Source: Proteles cristata cristata
Lineage: Eukaryota; Chordata; Mammalia; Carnivora; Hyaenidae
Assembly (NCBI GenBank): GCA_017311185.1
Contig: JAESUZ010005111.1
Location: 124,001-188,000 of the forward strand
Length of the DNA stretch: 64,000 nucleotides
Direction of reading: 5' to 3'
In this document: in pieces, positions 54,091-64,000 of the stretch
Layout of the letters: each line of letters starts with the position of its first letter
Position numbering within the stretch: the stretch's first letter is position 1
Notes under the pieces: generated by a model
What the model was told of the DNA's origin: nothing
Database searches by the model: none
Seen by the model: only the letters and a program-made list of their open reading frames with translations
Position numbers and translations under genes: made by a program

Positions 54091-54632
54091 CATGGCAGCT
54101 TCTTCCCTCCAAGCTTGGGGTGCTTTTCGGCCGGCGAGTCGGCCAATACGTCGCGTCTCGGGGGTGCCCTTCTGGGTGAGGCCCGTGCTAGGGGCCTCCA
54201 TTCCCACCCATCCTGACGCCGTGTCCTCTGCCGGCCTTGGGGCAGGGGCAGCCGTTCCATGCGGACGTGTTGCTGTCCTGTGTGTGTTGCATCCTGCCCA
54301 CGTGGTAGGGTGTCTCCCCCCTCCCCCCCCTCCATTTTTTGCAGCTGGTGAGCTGGGCGGTTTGCGCGGTGGTTTTTCCCCCTGTGATTTCCTCCCATGG
54401 CGTGGAAGGTGTTAGGGTCAGTCTGCTTTGCCCAGACCGGCTTTTGGGGAGCTGGGAGAAGCAAGACTTGTACTCTCTGAAATTGAGACCAGTGGGGGAC
54501 ATGGCAGGGCTTAGTTTTCAGAGACGTCTTTCCTCCTCTCCCTTTAGCTGTTCGTGTTCTTTTCCCTCTTGCTTCCTCTAAGAGTGTTCTCCAGCTGCCG
54601 ATGCATGGAGGTGTATAGTTTTCACTACGCCG

Positions 54633-54672
<40 letters not shown>

Positions 54673-56081
54673 TTGGCAAAGGTTTCTCCCTTCTGTGTTG
54701 TGCAGTTCAGTTGGATTCCTGAATGAGCCGAGTGGGGCTGGCCAGGGAGTTAGAGACCGGTGGGCATCGTTTGTCTTTTTTTTTTCCTGACATTTACTTT
54801 ATTTTTTCCGTCCATTTTGCTTCCCAGGGAAACGAGTACTTGTCATCAAAGTATTACGTCCATAGCTCTTATTTACAACGGGCTATATAGATCGTTTTCA
54901 CTGAGTCAGATATTTCGTGGGAGCTCTTTTATTTCACTTTTCTTTTCGTTCTCTTATCTTTGCGCTACTTTGTATTCTGAAACTGGTTTTGAAACATGGG
55001 TTTTGGGTAGTTTCTTTCCTTAATGTATCTTCCAGGTTAAAGGTTTCCATCTTCCTGTGTTTTGCTCTTGTGTGACCACGGATTGCTCCCGGTAGGTAGA
55101 GTAGCAGTGAGAGAAGCCTTTTATTCCTCCTAGACCATAGCAAATATTTATAGAAAAGCAGTAACTCCCTTCATGTTTCTGTTTTGGTGGCATATATAGA
55201 GATGATTGACTTTTTTAGTTGTTGTTGTTGTTTTTTTAATGTACACCTGAGGATTTTTGTCTTGTTTTTGTGTGTCTTGGAGTTGAGGTGAATCTTGTTT
55301 TTGATTTTTGTGATACTGGGGACTTTCTCATGCTTTCATTAGGTATTTTTTTGGAGGGAGTTTGTTTTGGCTCTCTTTGGTTCATTAGTTTGGGTGAAAT
55401 AAAGACTCTTAATATTTTGAAGCCATTTTTTACATTCCAAGATGGCTAGCATTCTCACTTTTTCTTGATTTGTTTTTTCATTGTGTGTTCCCTTTGATTA
55501 TATTTATATACATGTATTCCTTTTATGTGGTACAATTGTTAGTATATTCTCCTATGTAAAATAAAATCTGCTTTCATCATGCTAAGTTTGGGTGGGGCAG
55601 TGGAAAATAGAGACTGTTTTTTTGATGCATTCTGAAACATAGTTTTTTAGTAAGTCAGTCAGCATTTGTGTACTTCTGCAAAATACTGTGCTATGTGTGA
55701 AGTCGTCTATGAAGAGATGCAAAGAGTAAAATATGTGGCCTCTACAAATGCTTCAACTTCTTTGGGGAAACAACACGTAACAGATCATTCACAATTTCCA
55801 AGTGACATCAATTCCTGGTTGGAATAACAGACCAGCCAACGTTCAAGGTATAAGTGAGATTTGCAAAAGATAGGAATTTTCAAAGGGGAGAAGGTGTGTT
55901 CCAGGAGGGTGAAGAAGGGGTGCTTACAAAGGTGGAGAAGTGACAGGGACTGTAAGAGATACTAAGTGTGTTGACCGGCACAGAGAACCTGTGTTGAGGA
56001 GTAGTGACAGATGAGTTCAGGATTGGTGAGTAGGTGTTTGTGGAGAATCTGTCGAGGAAATAAGGTTTAGTTTGATGGGGT
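54091..56081 (+). other. Probable start of intron 1
   Basis: T-rich, repeat-poor sequence downstream of the putative donor, with falling CpG density. It has no SINE, and no second exon is recognisable. 55655-55760 includes an L2-like word (AAATACTGTGCTATGTGTG). Status as intron depends on the exon 1 call. Confidence 0.5.
54636..54671. repeat. (GT)n microsatellite
   Basis: Eighteen uninterrupted GT units about 1 kb after the putative exon 1. Confidence 0.97.
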
Positions 56082-56097
56082 ACCATATTGGGTTCTA

Positions 56098-56314
56098 GGG
56101 GCGCCTGGGTGGCTTAGTCGGTTAAGCGTCCGACTTTCGCTTAGGTCATGATCTCGCAGTTCGTGGGTTCGAGCCCCGCGTCGGGCTCTGTGCTGACTGC
56201 CAGCTCAGAGCCTGGAGCCTGTTTCAGTCTGTGACTCCCCCTCTCTCTGACCCTCCCCTGCTCACACTGTCTCTCTCTCTCTCCTAGAAATAAATAAAAC
56301 ATTAAAAAAAACCA
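56098..56314 (+). mobile_element. Very young SINEC, perfect 16-bp duplication
   Basis: Near-consensus, with CpGs intact in the head and B-box. ACCATATTGGGTTCTA occurs at 56082-56097 and 56315-56330 without mismatch. It lies in the putative first intron. Confidence 0.97.
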
Positions 56315-56330
56315 ACCATATTGGGTTCTA

Positions 56331-56477
56331 AAGACTAGGAGTAAGATCATGCATATCGTTCCTGAGGAAGCTTTTTGTATTATCTGAATGGTCTGGAGTG
56401 AGGAGATTGACTAGAATGCTCTTGGAGAATTTTAGGAATAAGATTAGGTTCTGACATGTTAATGATTATGGGAATAA
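56331..56477. other. Unique spacer
   Basis: Nothing recognised. Confidence 0.4.
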
Positions 56478-56712
56478 AATAATAGACAACATTTATGGTT
56501 TCCCATTTGCCAGGCACTATTCTAAGCTCTTTAAGTGTATTTAACTCATAGTCTTCATAATAAGGTCTTGCTTTTCCAGTGAAGAAACCGGGTTATGGAG
56601 AGGTTAAGTAACTTGCCCCAAATCCCATAGAATAAGCTGCAGAATCACGATTTGAACCCAGGCAGGCTCATCTTTGAGCTTTTACATTTAGTCATTAAAC
56701 TACACTGTCCTA
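56478..56712 (-). repeat. MIR, nearly complete
   Basis: ACAACATTTATGGTTTCCC, GCCAGGCACTATTCTAAGC, GAAGAAACCGGGTTATGGAGAGG, TTAAGTAACTTGCCCC and CACGATTTGAACCCAGGCAGGCTC follow the reverse MIR consensus in order. Confidence 0.9.
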
Positions 56713-57734
56713 AGGAAAAAGCATAGGATATATAAGAAGATGTATGTGTGAGTAAAAATTAATTTGAACTTAGTAGTGATTGTGGGCAAAGGGAAGAATG
56801 CAAATAAAACATTAAAAGATAAAAAGCCTAGAGTCCTGGGATGATGACTGATAGGAAATCAGGAAAGCATCACTGTGAAGTTAAATGAGCTAAGATTGGT
56901 TATGGACAACATTAGATTGCGTACGATGAATTTTTCAGTAGCAGGCTAGTTTCCTGCCAGTCCTGATGGTCTTCTCTCCTTGCTTGTTTGACTCTGGAAT
57001 TGGGCGCTAGTTTAAGCAAAACAATGAGAAAAACAGGGACTATTAAGAAGAAAAAAATGTACCCCATGTTGCAAAGCCACTTAGAAATGGCATAGGAATT
57101 ATTTTGGTTGAGCCATACCACTGTTTCCCAGCCTTAGTGAAGACAATGAAGAATGGGGTAGAGTAATACATTGCTATAGGATTACCAGAGATGAAAATGT
57201 AGATTGTTCACTGATCGGGGCTACAGACGGTAGTGAGAAACAGGTGGGTAGATGAGTGATGGGAAGTTGGTAGTATCATAGTGAAGTAACTGTGAGGTTT
57301 GGAATTTTGGGTGTCATTTTATATAGGCTAACAGGTTAACATTCTGAAAAGAATCAGGAAGTACATTAGTGCTACAGAAGCCGAGGAGAGGTAGTATGGT
57401 TGAAGGCATCAAAGGTAGTCTGGAAGTTTAGAAACAATGATCATGATGAAAAGACTATTGAACTAGGACCGGGAAGTAATTTTTAACCTTAGAATTTCGA
57501 AAGGAAGGATAAGAGTAGATGTCAGATTTGTTTTCCACCAAAGGATTTATAGAGACCTTATGGTCTGGTGTGGTAATTTTAAGTATTTTCTCCTAATGCT
57601 TCTGCCAGTCTCATTCTTGTCTACATGTCAGAGCTACTCAAATATCAGAAAACTCAGGGTTTTTTTTTTTCCTTTAAAAAAGAAACCAGCGTGTTCTAAC
57701 GCCAGTGATTTTATACTTTAATTGTTTTCACAAA
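56713..57734. other. Unique sequence, no gene
   Basis: About 1 kb with no recognised repeats or coding signal. Confidence 0.45.
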
Positions 57735-58163
57735 CTTTTTTTTTCTTATTTTTTAAACGCTTTGTTGAGGTAGAATTCACATACTATATAATTCACTGGT
57801 TTAGATGGCTGAACAGTTTTTAGTATATTCATCAAGTTGTTCATCCATCACCATAATCATCTTTAGTCATTTCATCATCCCAAAAAAGGAAGTCTGTACC
57901 CTGTTTTGGACATTTCATATAAATGGAATCATACAGCATATGGTCTTTTGTGTCTGGCTTCTTTCACTTAGCATAATGCTTCAAGGGTTATCCATCTTGT
58001 AGTTTGTATATCACTATCTCATTCTATTTTATTGCTGAATAATATTTCATTGTATGGCCATGCCACGTTTTATTTATTTATCTATTGAACATTTGAGTTC
58101 CTTATTCTTTTAAAAAACCATTCCCTTCATCTTAATCCTCACCCTGCCAATTTTACCTTTTAT
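57735..58163 (-). mobile_element. Old L1 3' fragment
   Basis: TTGAGGTAGAATTCACATACTATATAATTCACTGG, TCATCCATCACCATAATC, GACATTTCATATAAATGGAATCATACAGCATATGG and TTTCACTTAGCATAATGCTTC are hallmark words of a reverse old L1 3' end. Confidence 0.8.
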
Positions 58164-58448
58164 TTTATTTTTTTAAATTTCTTAAGGCTCTTTTCTTTTC
58201 TTCTCTCTTTCTTTTCTTCTCTCTTTCTTTCTTTTGAGAGCACTCACCCTAGCTGGGGGAGGAGCGGAGGGATGGGGAGAGGGAAGGAGGGAGAGGGAGG
58301 GAGGGAGAGAGAGAATATATGAATCCCAAGCAGGCTCCACACTTAGCGCGGAGTCCAGTGCAGGGTTTGATCTCAGTGACCTTGAGATCATGACTTGAGC
58401 TGAAATCAAGAGTCTGATGCTTAACTGACAGAGCCACCCAGGTGCCCT
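58164..58448 (-). mobile_element. SINEC, reverse, pyrimidine-rich tail
   Basis: A CTTTTCTTTTCTTCTCTC tract leads into TTGAGAG and a GGGA-rich body, ending GAGCCACCCAGGTGCCC. CCCTTCATC at both sides suggests the duplication. Confidence 0.9.
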
Positions 58449-58539
58449 TCATCCCTCTTTTAGAGTGTAACCTCTGCTATGCATTCTGCTAGGCCTTAGA
58501 GATATAAAAATTAGTAAGACGTGGCCCTTGAACATTCAT
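58449..58539. repeat. L2-like relic
   Basis: TGCATTCTGCTAGGCCTTAGAGATATAAAAATTAGTAAGAC resembles an L2/MIR3 word ('GTGCTAGGGATACAAAGATGAATAAGAC'). Confidence 0.4.
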
Positions 58540-58715
58540 GTAGTGTTTATGATTTATATATTTTCTCATACAATATTCCCAGTCCTATCATGTAGGCAAA
58601 GCATTTTTTGAGATGAGCAATTTGAAATTTAGTTTAGGGTTAAGTTACAATCTTACCCAAGATTGTACATTTAAATCAGTGATGGAGCTATTGGATCTTC
58701 TTGGTCCATGTTCAT
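58540..58715 (-). repeat. MIR, diverged
   Basis: CATACAATATTCCCAGTCC, GAGATGAGCAATTTGAAATTTAG, TTAAGTTACAATCTTACCCAAG and TCAGTGATGGAGCTATTGGAT fit reverse MIR. Confidence 0.6.
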
Positions 58716-58852
58716 TGCTATTTCTATTACTCTTGCTACTCTAACTTGAAGGATTCTTACATGAATTTCTGGATAATTAGAGGGGCTGGGAAATCCCCCT
58801 TAGTGAATCAGTGATTTTTAATGTTTAATCTTCAGGACTTAAAAATGAACAC

Positions 58853-58874
58853 GTGTGTGTGTGTGTGTGTGTGT
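58853..58874. repeat. (GT)n microsatellite
   Basis: About eleven GT units. Confidence 0.93.
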
Positions 58875-58989
58875 AGTTTTTTTTGGTTTGTTTTTGTTTT
58901 TCTATCAGATTCTATCACTCGTTTGTGATTTAGATAAGTCATTTCATATTTCTGCCTTTTCTTACAGGACGTCATGATGATAGTGGTAG

Positions 58990-59262
58990 TGATATTAATA
59001 ATAACTAACATTTTCTGAAGCCTTACTATGGGTCCAAAAGTGTTCTAAGTACTTTACACTTATTATTCATATAATTCTCATAACAACTCTAAAAGATTTT
59101 ATTTTTATCAATTTTATAGGTACGGAGAGGAAACAGACACAGAGAAATTAAGTAGCTTGCCTAAGGTTGTATAGCTAGGGATGGAAAGAGGCAGGATTTG
59201 AATACCTGCAGTCTATCTTCAGAACTCTGGGGCTGTTAATCACTACATTGTACTGCTTACTG
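58990..59262 (-). repeat. MIR, nearly complete
   Basis: AATAACTAACATTTTCTGAAGCC, GTTCTAAGTACTTTACAC, AACAACTCTAAAAG, GAGAGGAAACAGACACAGAG, TAAGTAGCTTGCC and GGCAGGATTTGAATACC follow reverse MIR. Confidence 0.9.
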
Positions 59263-60559
59263 TGTTATATGAATTAATAGAGGGTAATATTTCAATAAGG
59301 AGGCATGATGAGAATATGAAGATTGGATTTTGAGTATGCTGGGGAAGCAAACAGCAAAATTAAAGTTGACATTGTATCCATATTAAAAAAAAATATGAAC
59401 CTAATACTGTAGTGTACAGGGTTACATGGTTATGCTTTCAGGTACATTTTTTGTTTCTCCTTGCTAATAGCCTCTCAGCTCAGAAATTGCATTATTTTTA
59501 TTGCTCTTCCCTGTTGGCTTTGTTAGTCACTTAACTTTCCACATTATTCCTGTTCAGAAACCTTGGCTTAAGACAGCAAAAACTCACTTTTACCTCTCCT
59601 TGGCTTTCCTATAACTGAAATTTTTGTTTTCCATTTTCAGCAGTTAGTGTTTCAGTCCTAGATAGAGGTACACTACCCTCTTTAACTCCAAAACTCAGAG
59701 AACACAACAGTGACATTTTATAACAACTGTCAAAAAAAATTTGACCATCTTAATTGGTGTAATTGGATTTTAGTGCACAAATCACAAGAACCAAAGCACA
59801 GTGTTTTGGTTAAAGAGATTGACTTATACTGAAATGGGAAAAGGCATCTGCTATACAGGATTTTGGATTTAATATAATTTGTTATAACCAGATCAGCAAA
59901 GCATTATTACTGTGGGCCATCTGTTGGGATATGGAAATAGCTTTGTTATATGGAACCAGATGTTGTATTTATATTTATAACAATGGCATTCTGCTTATTT
60001 TAAGTAACCTTTTATAGTTAGGTACCTTTGGCTGCTATTCTGCTTGACATATCAACTGATAATCTGAGAATGTGGTGTCTTTCAAAATGGTTATTACTTT
60101 TCTATAGAATTGAAACAAAGCAGCTGAAACAGAAAGCAAATGAGACTCCTGTATGGTGTCACACTTCAGCACTGTAACAAGATAAAATATAGGATAAATA
60201 AGAATATAATGTAATTAGGACCATCTTCAATAAGAACTCTTACTTTGACACATTTAATAAGCCTACTTTTAATAATTAACTAAATCACTCTGGTTGCTTT
60301 AAGAATTTTTACCATAAATCTGAAGTGATTTCGTTTTAGCCTAATCAGACCTACATCGACACTGACCTGTCTGACTTATTTCCCATCATCAATGGGTGAA
60401 GTAGTTTGTAATGGACTCACGCTTATGGAATGTAGTAAGAGGAACTACTGTTGGAACATAATCTTAGAGAACTTTCTTCTGGAGTTGAAATGCTAACAGT
60501 TTGGTGGTAGGGAAAGTCCTTGTGTGGGAGTGTTTAGAAAGAGTCTCTATGAACTTTGC
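59263..60559. other. Unique sequence, no gene
   Basis: About 1.3 kb, AT-rich, with no recognised repeats, exon or gene. Confidence 0.45.
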
Positions 60560-60925
60560 ATGTTGGTTGTCTTAGTCTGTTTGGATGGCTATAACAAAAT
60601 ACCACAGACTACATAGTTTATAAGTAACAAGTTAATTGCTTGCAATTCTGGAGGCTGGAAAGTCTAAGATCAAGGCACACCATCATGGTTGCCTTCTGGT
60701 AAAGACCCTCTTCCTGGTTCATAGCTGGCACCTTAACCATCATGGAAGGTGCAGGGGATCCGTCTGGAGTCTCTTTAATAAGACACTAATCCTATTCATG
60801 AAGGTTCTACTCTCATGACCTAAGCACCTCCCAAAGACCCATGTCCTACTACCATCATTTTTGGGTGTTAGGATTTCAACATGTGAATTTTAGGGGGTAC
60901 ACAAAATTCAAACTGTAGTGTAGCA
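60560..60925 (-). mobile_element. MLT1/MaLR-type LTR
   Basis: TCTTAGTCTGTTTGGATGGCTATAACAAAATACCACAGAC, AATTCTGGAGGCTGGAAAGTCTAAGATCAAGG, CCTATTCATGAAGG, CTCATGACCTAAGCACCTCCC and GGATTTCAACATGTGAATTTTAGGGGG are in the order of a reverse MaLR LTR. Confidence 0.7.
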
Positions 60926-62202
60926 CTGGCTATTTTTTCATTATCTTCCTATATAGAGAGGGTTATGAAGAGTTAAGTCACATATGGAAGAGAGTCACTG
61001 AAGAGTTGATCCTGTGTTTGAAGGAGACTGCCCACTAAACTTTTAGCTAAACTTTTCATCTGTAATATAACATTTTCACTATATTTCAGTACATTTCATT
61101 TTCAGTACAGCTAAAAGCCGTAACTGAATTCACCTACCTAGAAGTGGTATAGTGATATCAAGGAAATAAGACTGATTGGGTTGGTGTAGTGCTGATGTTA
61201 CCGTATTGAAGATCTCAGAAATTGGAATTGTAATTTTTCTTAAAGTTGACACTTGTCCTTACTGTATGTTGACAGATTTACTAGAGGAATGGGTGAGAGA
61301 GGCAGACCGCTAGAACTCGCTAATAATTTGAAATTCTGTTTGTTTACAGAGAGATGGGATTGAGAAGGGAGTGTAATATGGTAAAAATAAGTTATTAAGA
61401 TCTTTGATTTTAGTTGATGGTACATGGGTACTTATTAAATTGTTAAAAATGACTAAAGTTTCTATGGTTTGGGTGTAGAACTTTGGGAAATAAACAGTAG
61501 TCAAATATGCTCTAGTCAGGAGCATATGGGTGGGAGATAAATAATATGTGGATTCAGTTTCTGCTGGTGTGATTGGGTCTGTGAATCTAGGACATGCTTC
61601 ACCTGCCTGCCCTCTGTAAGGAGCTGTTGATGGTATTGTACCGCCATGTAAGTAACATGACAGGGGAAATCATGTTTTATATTGTTTATTATAGAGGATG
61701 GGTGTTTTGGAAAAATATCCATCTTACATTTGAATAATACTTTTTGAAAAGCGTGGATTTTGGAACCTCCCAACAGCCCAATAATAGAGGTAGGGCAAGT
61801 AATATGCTTATTGACAAATGGAGAAAATGAGATACAAGCTAAGACTTAGTTTTACTCCAGTTATTTAGTAGAGAAGAGACTGGAACCCAGATCCTTCATT
61901 CTGTTTCTGGTCTTGTACTCTTTAGTAGAAGACTGAGAAAGTTTTAGGAAGAACATACTTTGGATTTTTGAGATAGAACTTAAAGGTTATGGACCCCAAA
62001 GGACCCGGGCTACTTGGAGCAGAACTTGTGATTAATAATGGGAGGGAACATAAAACTATTGAGAACACCTTCTCCCCTTGTTAACTTTGGGTCCATTTTC
62101 AGTCATTGGATGTATTTTTACTTAAGTCTTCTTTCTTTGTGGAATTCTGGAGGCAAGAAGAAGATAGAATCAAAAGGGACACTTTTAAGAATTACAAAAT
62201 AG
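60926..62202. other. Unique sequence, no gene
   Basis: About 1.3 kb with only short minus-strand open frames lacking motifs. Confidence 0.45.
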
Positions 62203-62410
62203 TGAGGTGCCGGGGTGGCTCAGTAGATTAAGCATCTGATTTTTGAAGTCTGCTCAGGTCATGGTCTCATGGTTTGTGAGATCGATTCCAGTGTCAGGCT
62301 CTCTGATGACAGTGCGGAGCTTGATTGAGATATTTTCTCTTTCTCTCTTCTCTCTGCCCCTCCCCCACCTGTGCGTACACACACCATCTCAAAATAAATA
62401 AATTTAAAAA
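62203..62410 (+). mobile_element. SINEC, diverged, with duplication
   Basis: GTGAGGTGCCGGGGTGGCTCAG to AAAATAAATAAATTTAAAAA. AATTACAAAATAG (62190-62202) and AATTACTAAATAG (62411-62423) flank it. Confidence 0.93.
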
Positions 62411-62423
62411 AATTACTAAATAG

Positions 62424-62799
62424 AATATTTGGTCTTATTTTATGGAAGTACACATCTGTAAAATTTAGACATTAAGAAATTGTACCTGGAACATGAATCT
62501 GTTGTGGCTGCTTGGGTTACTCTCATAGTTAGGATATTGTTTCTTGCCCAGTGGGTAGGAAGAGTGATAGTATATAAAGAAGTTATAACTGAATAGAAAA
62601 AAAGACTGAAAGAAACCATCACAATGGGTAGTCCTTATTTTCTTCTTTGAACCTGTTTATATTTTCTAAGTTCTCTACAGTGAGGTCATACCATTTTTAT
62701 AATCAGAAAAAATAAGTATGATTTTTATGGTTCATATGAGAACTTAGAAAAATGTGAATCATAATGCTTTTGAAGAGCAGTTTAAACATTTGCTGTTAT
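62424..62799. other. Mostly unique; short old-L1-like word
   Basis: Around 62650-62730 (AAGTTCTCTACAGTGAGG…TATAATCAGAAAAAATAAG) recalls an L1 3' end. No gene. Confidence 0.35.
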
Positions 62800-62818
62800 C
62801 AAAGTATTTTGCTTTTTT

Positions 62819-62925
62819 TAATTAACAAATTTTTATAGCATTTTGTTTTTGAGAGACCAAGCTCGAGTGGGGGAGGGGTAGAGAGAGAGAGACTGTGTGA
62901 GCGAGGGAGGGCCTGAGAAGGAGAC
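62819..62925 (-). mobile_element. SINEC, strongly 5'-truncated
   Basis: Only the tail and GA-rich body (TTTTTGAGAGACC…GGGAGGGCCTGAGAAGGAGACA) are present and the tRNA head is absent. CAAAGTATTTTGCTTTTTT (62800-62818) and CAAAGTATTTTCCTTTTT (from 62926) are a duplication that closes right at the truncation. Confidence 0.85.
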
Positions 62926-62942
62926 ACAAAGTATTTTCCTTT

Positions 62943-63924
62943 TTAGGCAGTTATGTTAATCAGTTTTATAATAAATTATTTGATTATAATCTATGGGTCA
63001 AGTTGAGGGTGTATTAAGTGTTGAGGTTTTTCTTTGCATTAGAATTTGGTCATTTAGATCTGCTGATTAAGGAATTAGTTTTAGTTCCCTAGAAGCAACC
63101 AAGACCTTAGGTTTACTTACAGTAATTACTTATCATAAGTGACCCCAAAATAGCACTTTGATTTATAATGAAAACTAGACTTAAGATCTACTTCTCTGCT
63201 ACCGTATTGTTGGCAGGTTTCTAATAAGAAAGCCACTTATGAGTGCTTCTTTAAGGTATTGTTTTCATCCAGGGACATTAATTTCTCTTACTTGTTTGGT
63301 CATTTAATACCATCTGCTGTGTCTTGGGGAATGTACTGAATGCTGGGGACACAAGTAAAAGGGTCCTTGCCAGCAAAGACTACAGCTTTTAGTTTAGGAG
63401 TGATGTTGCAGAGATAAGCCTTGGCATATGGAGGTATCCTGGAATTTCTTCTGTTTTCTGGTTTTTAACTAAAAAGCCAGAATGGCTCGCTTTGTTTTCT
63501 GAAGAACTTATGTATATAGTGGTGTCGGTAGATGGCTTTAAGAAGAGCTAGTGGCTTCATGGTTATTTCTCTACCTGCAAAATATTGAAAATCATTTATG
63601 TAAAGAATTTCCTCATCTAAGGAACATTTCTTATTGAGGTAAATGACCTAGGCATTCATACTTGCTTTGGGAGCAACCTTGTATTGACTCTTCTAGGATG
63701 GAGACAGTGTCTTTTTGTTATTTATCCTCTATACTTCGCACTGTAAATGACACATAACAGGCATCATTATATATTCACAATAGCAGTAAGTGAAAGTATA
63801 TTTAAACTCAATTTTAAGAATTTTAATATTGATACAAATACATGATATTAAAAGTTTCCTTTTGTCTACTATAGTGAGATGAAAAATACAGTAGTTCTTA
63901 GAATCTTAAGAATTAATCATTCAT
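62943..63924. other. Mostly unique, with L2-like relics
   Basis: 63290-63405 (CTGTGTCTTGGGG…GAATGCTGGGGACACAAG…GGTCCTTGCC) is L2-like, and 63690-63775 has an L2/MIR-tail look. No gene. Confidence 0.45.
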
Positions 63925-64000
63925 GGGGCGCCTGGGTGGCTTAGTTGGTTAAGCGTCCGACTTTCCGACTTTCGCTTAGGTCATGATCTTGCGGTTTGTG
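63925..64000 (+). mobile_element. Young SINEC, cut by the window end
   Basis: GGGGCGCCTGGGTGGCTTAG head. It contains a small tandem duplication (CCGACTTTCCGACTTTCGC, about 63957-63975) not seen in other copies. The rest lies outside the window. Confidence 0.95.

Noticed and set aside
53527..54216. 229-codon plus-strand frame as coding exon
   Set aside because: It starts at GTG, not ATG, and reads straight through the strong splice donor at 53692; it is a GC-rich shadow.
53133..54464. 443-codon minus-strand open frame as a gene
   Set aside because: Driven by GC-rich CpG-island sequence, dominated by Arg/Pro/Ala/Gly, with no domain; kept only as a low-interest finding.

Overview
This window is mammalian nuclear DNA, almost certainly from a cat-family carnivore. 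The main sign is about sixty copies of the carnivore tRNA-Lys-derived SINE (SINEC / Can-SINE), with the head GGGGCGCCTGGGTGGCTCAG, a CT-rich middle and an A-rich AATAAA-bearing tail. Copies with the sharply conserved felid-type sequence lie beside older short SINEC forms. There is also carnivore-type L1, together with mammal-wide MIR, L2, MLT1/MaLR LTRs and DNA transposons. Base composition and intron/intergenic texture fit a gene-poor autosomal or X region. No intact protein-coding gene can be read, and most long open frames are shadows of SINEs or dead L1.

Layout. 1-20 kb: intergenic sequence with scattered SINEs, a SINE nested in a Tigger-like DNA element (387-957), an MLT1-type LTR carrying two SINEs (14.36-15.13 kb) and two SINEs in tandem inside a MIR (17.56-18.15 kb). 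20-33 kb: a LINE-rich block. It holds an old L1 3' end broken by a multi-layer SINE nest at one target (21.16-21.87 kb), another old L1 (22.1-25.2 kb) split by a younger opposite-strand L1 (23.16-24.78 kb), and a long old minus-strand L1 (28.77-32.2 kb). 33-48 kb: an MLT1 LTR, a hAT-type element with terminal inverted repeats, a palindromic RFX/CCAAT-like site (35.31-35.36 kb), an L1 with a 5' inversion (38.2-40.46 kb) and two more plus-strand L1 pieces. 48-53 kb: mostly unique DNA with MIR/L2 relics. 53.27-54.1 kb: a strong CpG island with a probable first exon on the plus strand ending at a consensus splice donor (GT at 53692). 54.1-64 kb: probably the start of a long first intron, with few SINEs, two GT microsatellites, MIR and L2 relics and one very recent-looking SINE at 56.1 kb.

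The only gene-like object is therefore the CpG-island promoter plus putative exon 1 near 53.5-53.7 kb. I cannot name the gene, because the coding exons would lie beyond the window. The most notable non-routine signals are a 75-bp inverted copy of nearby L1 sequence spliced into the middle of a SINE (30887-30961, copied from 29596-29670), the symmetrical RFX/NF-Y-like site at 35309-35362, and several insertion nests whose target-site duplications give an order of events. I see no evidence of a novel multi-gene system.
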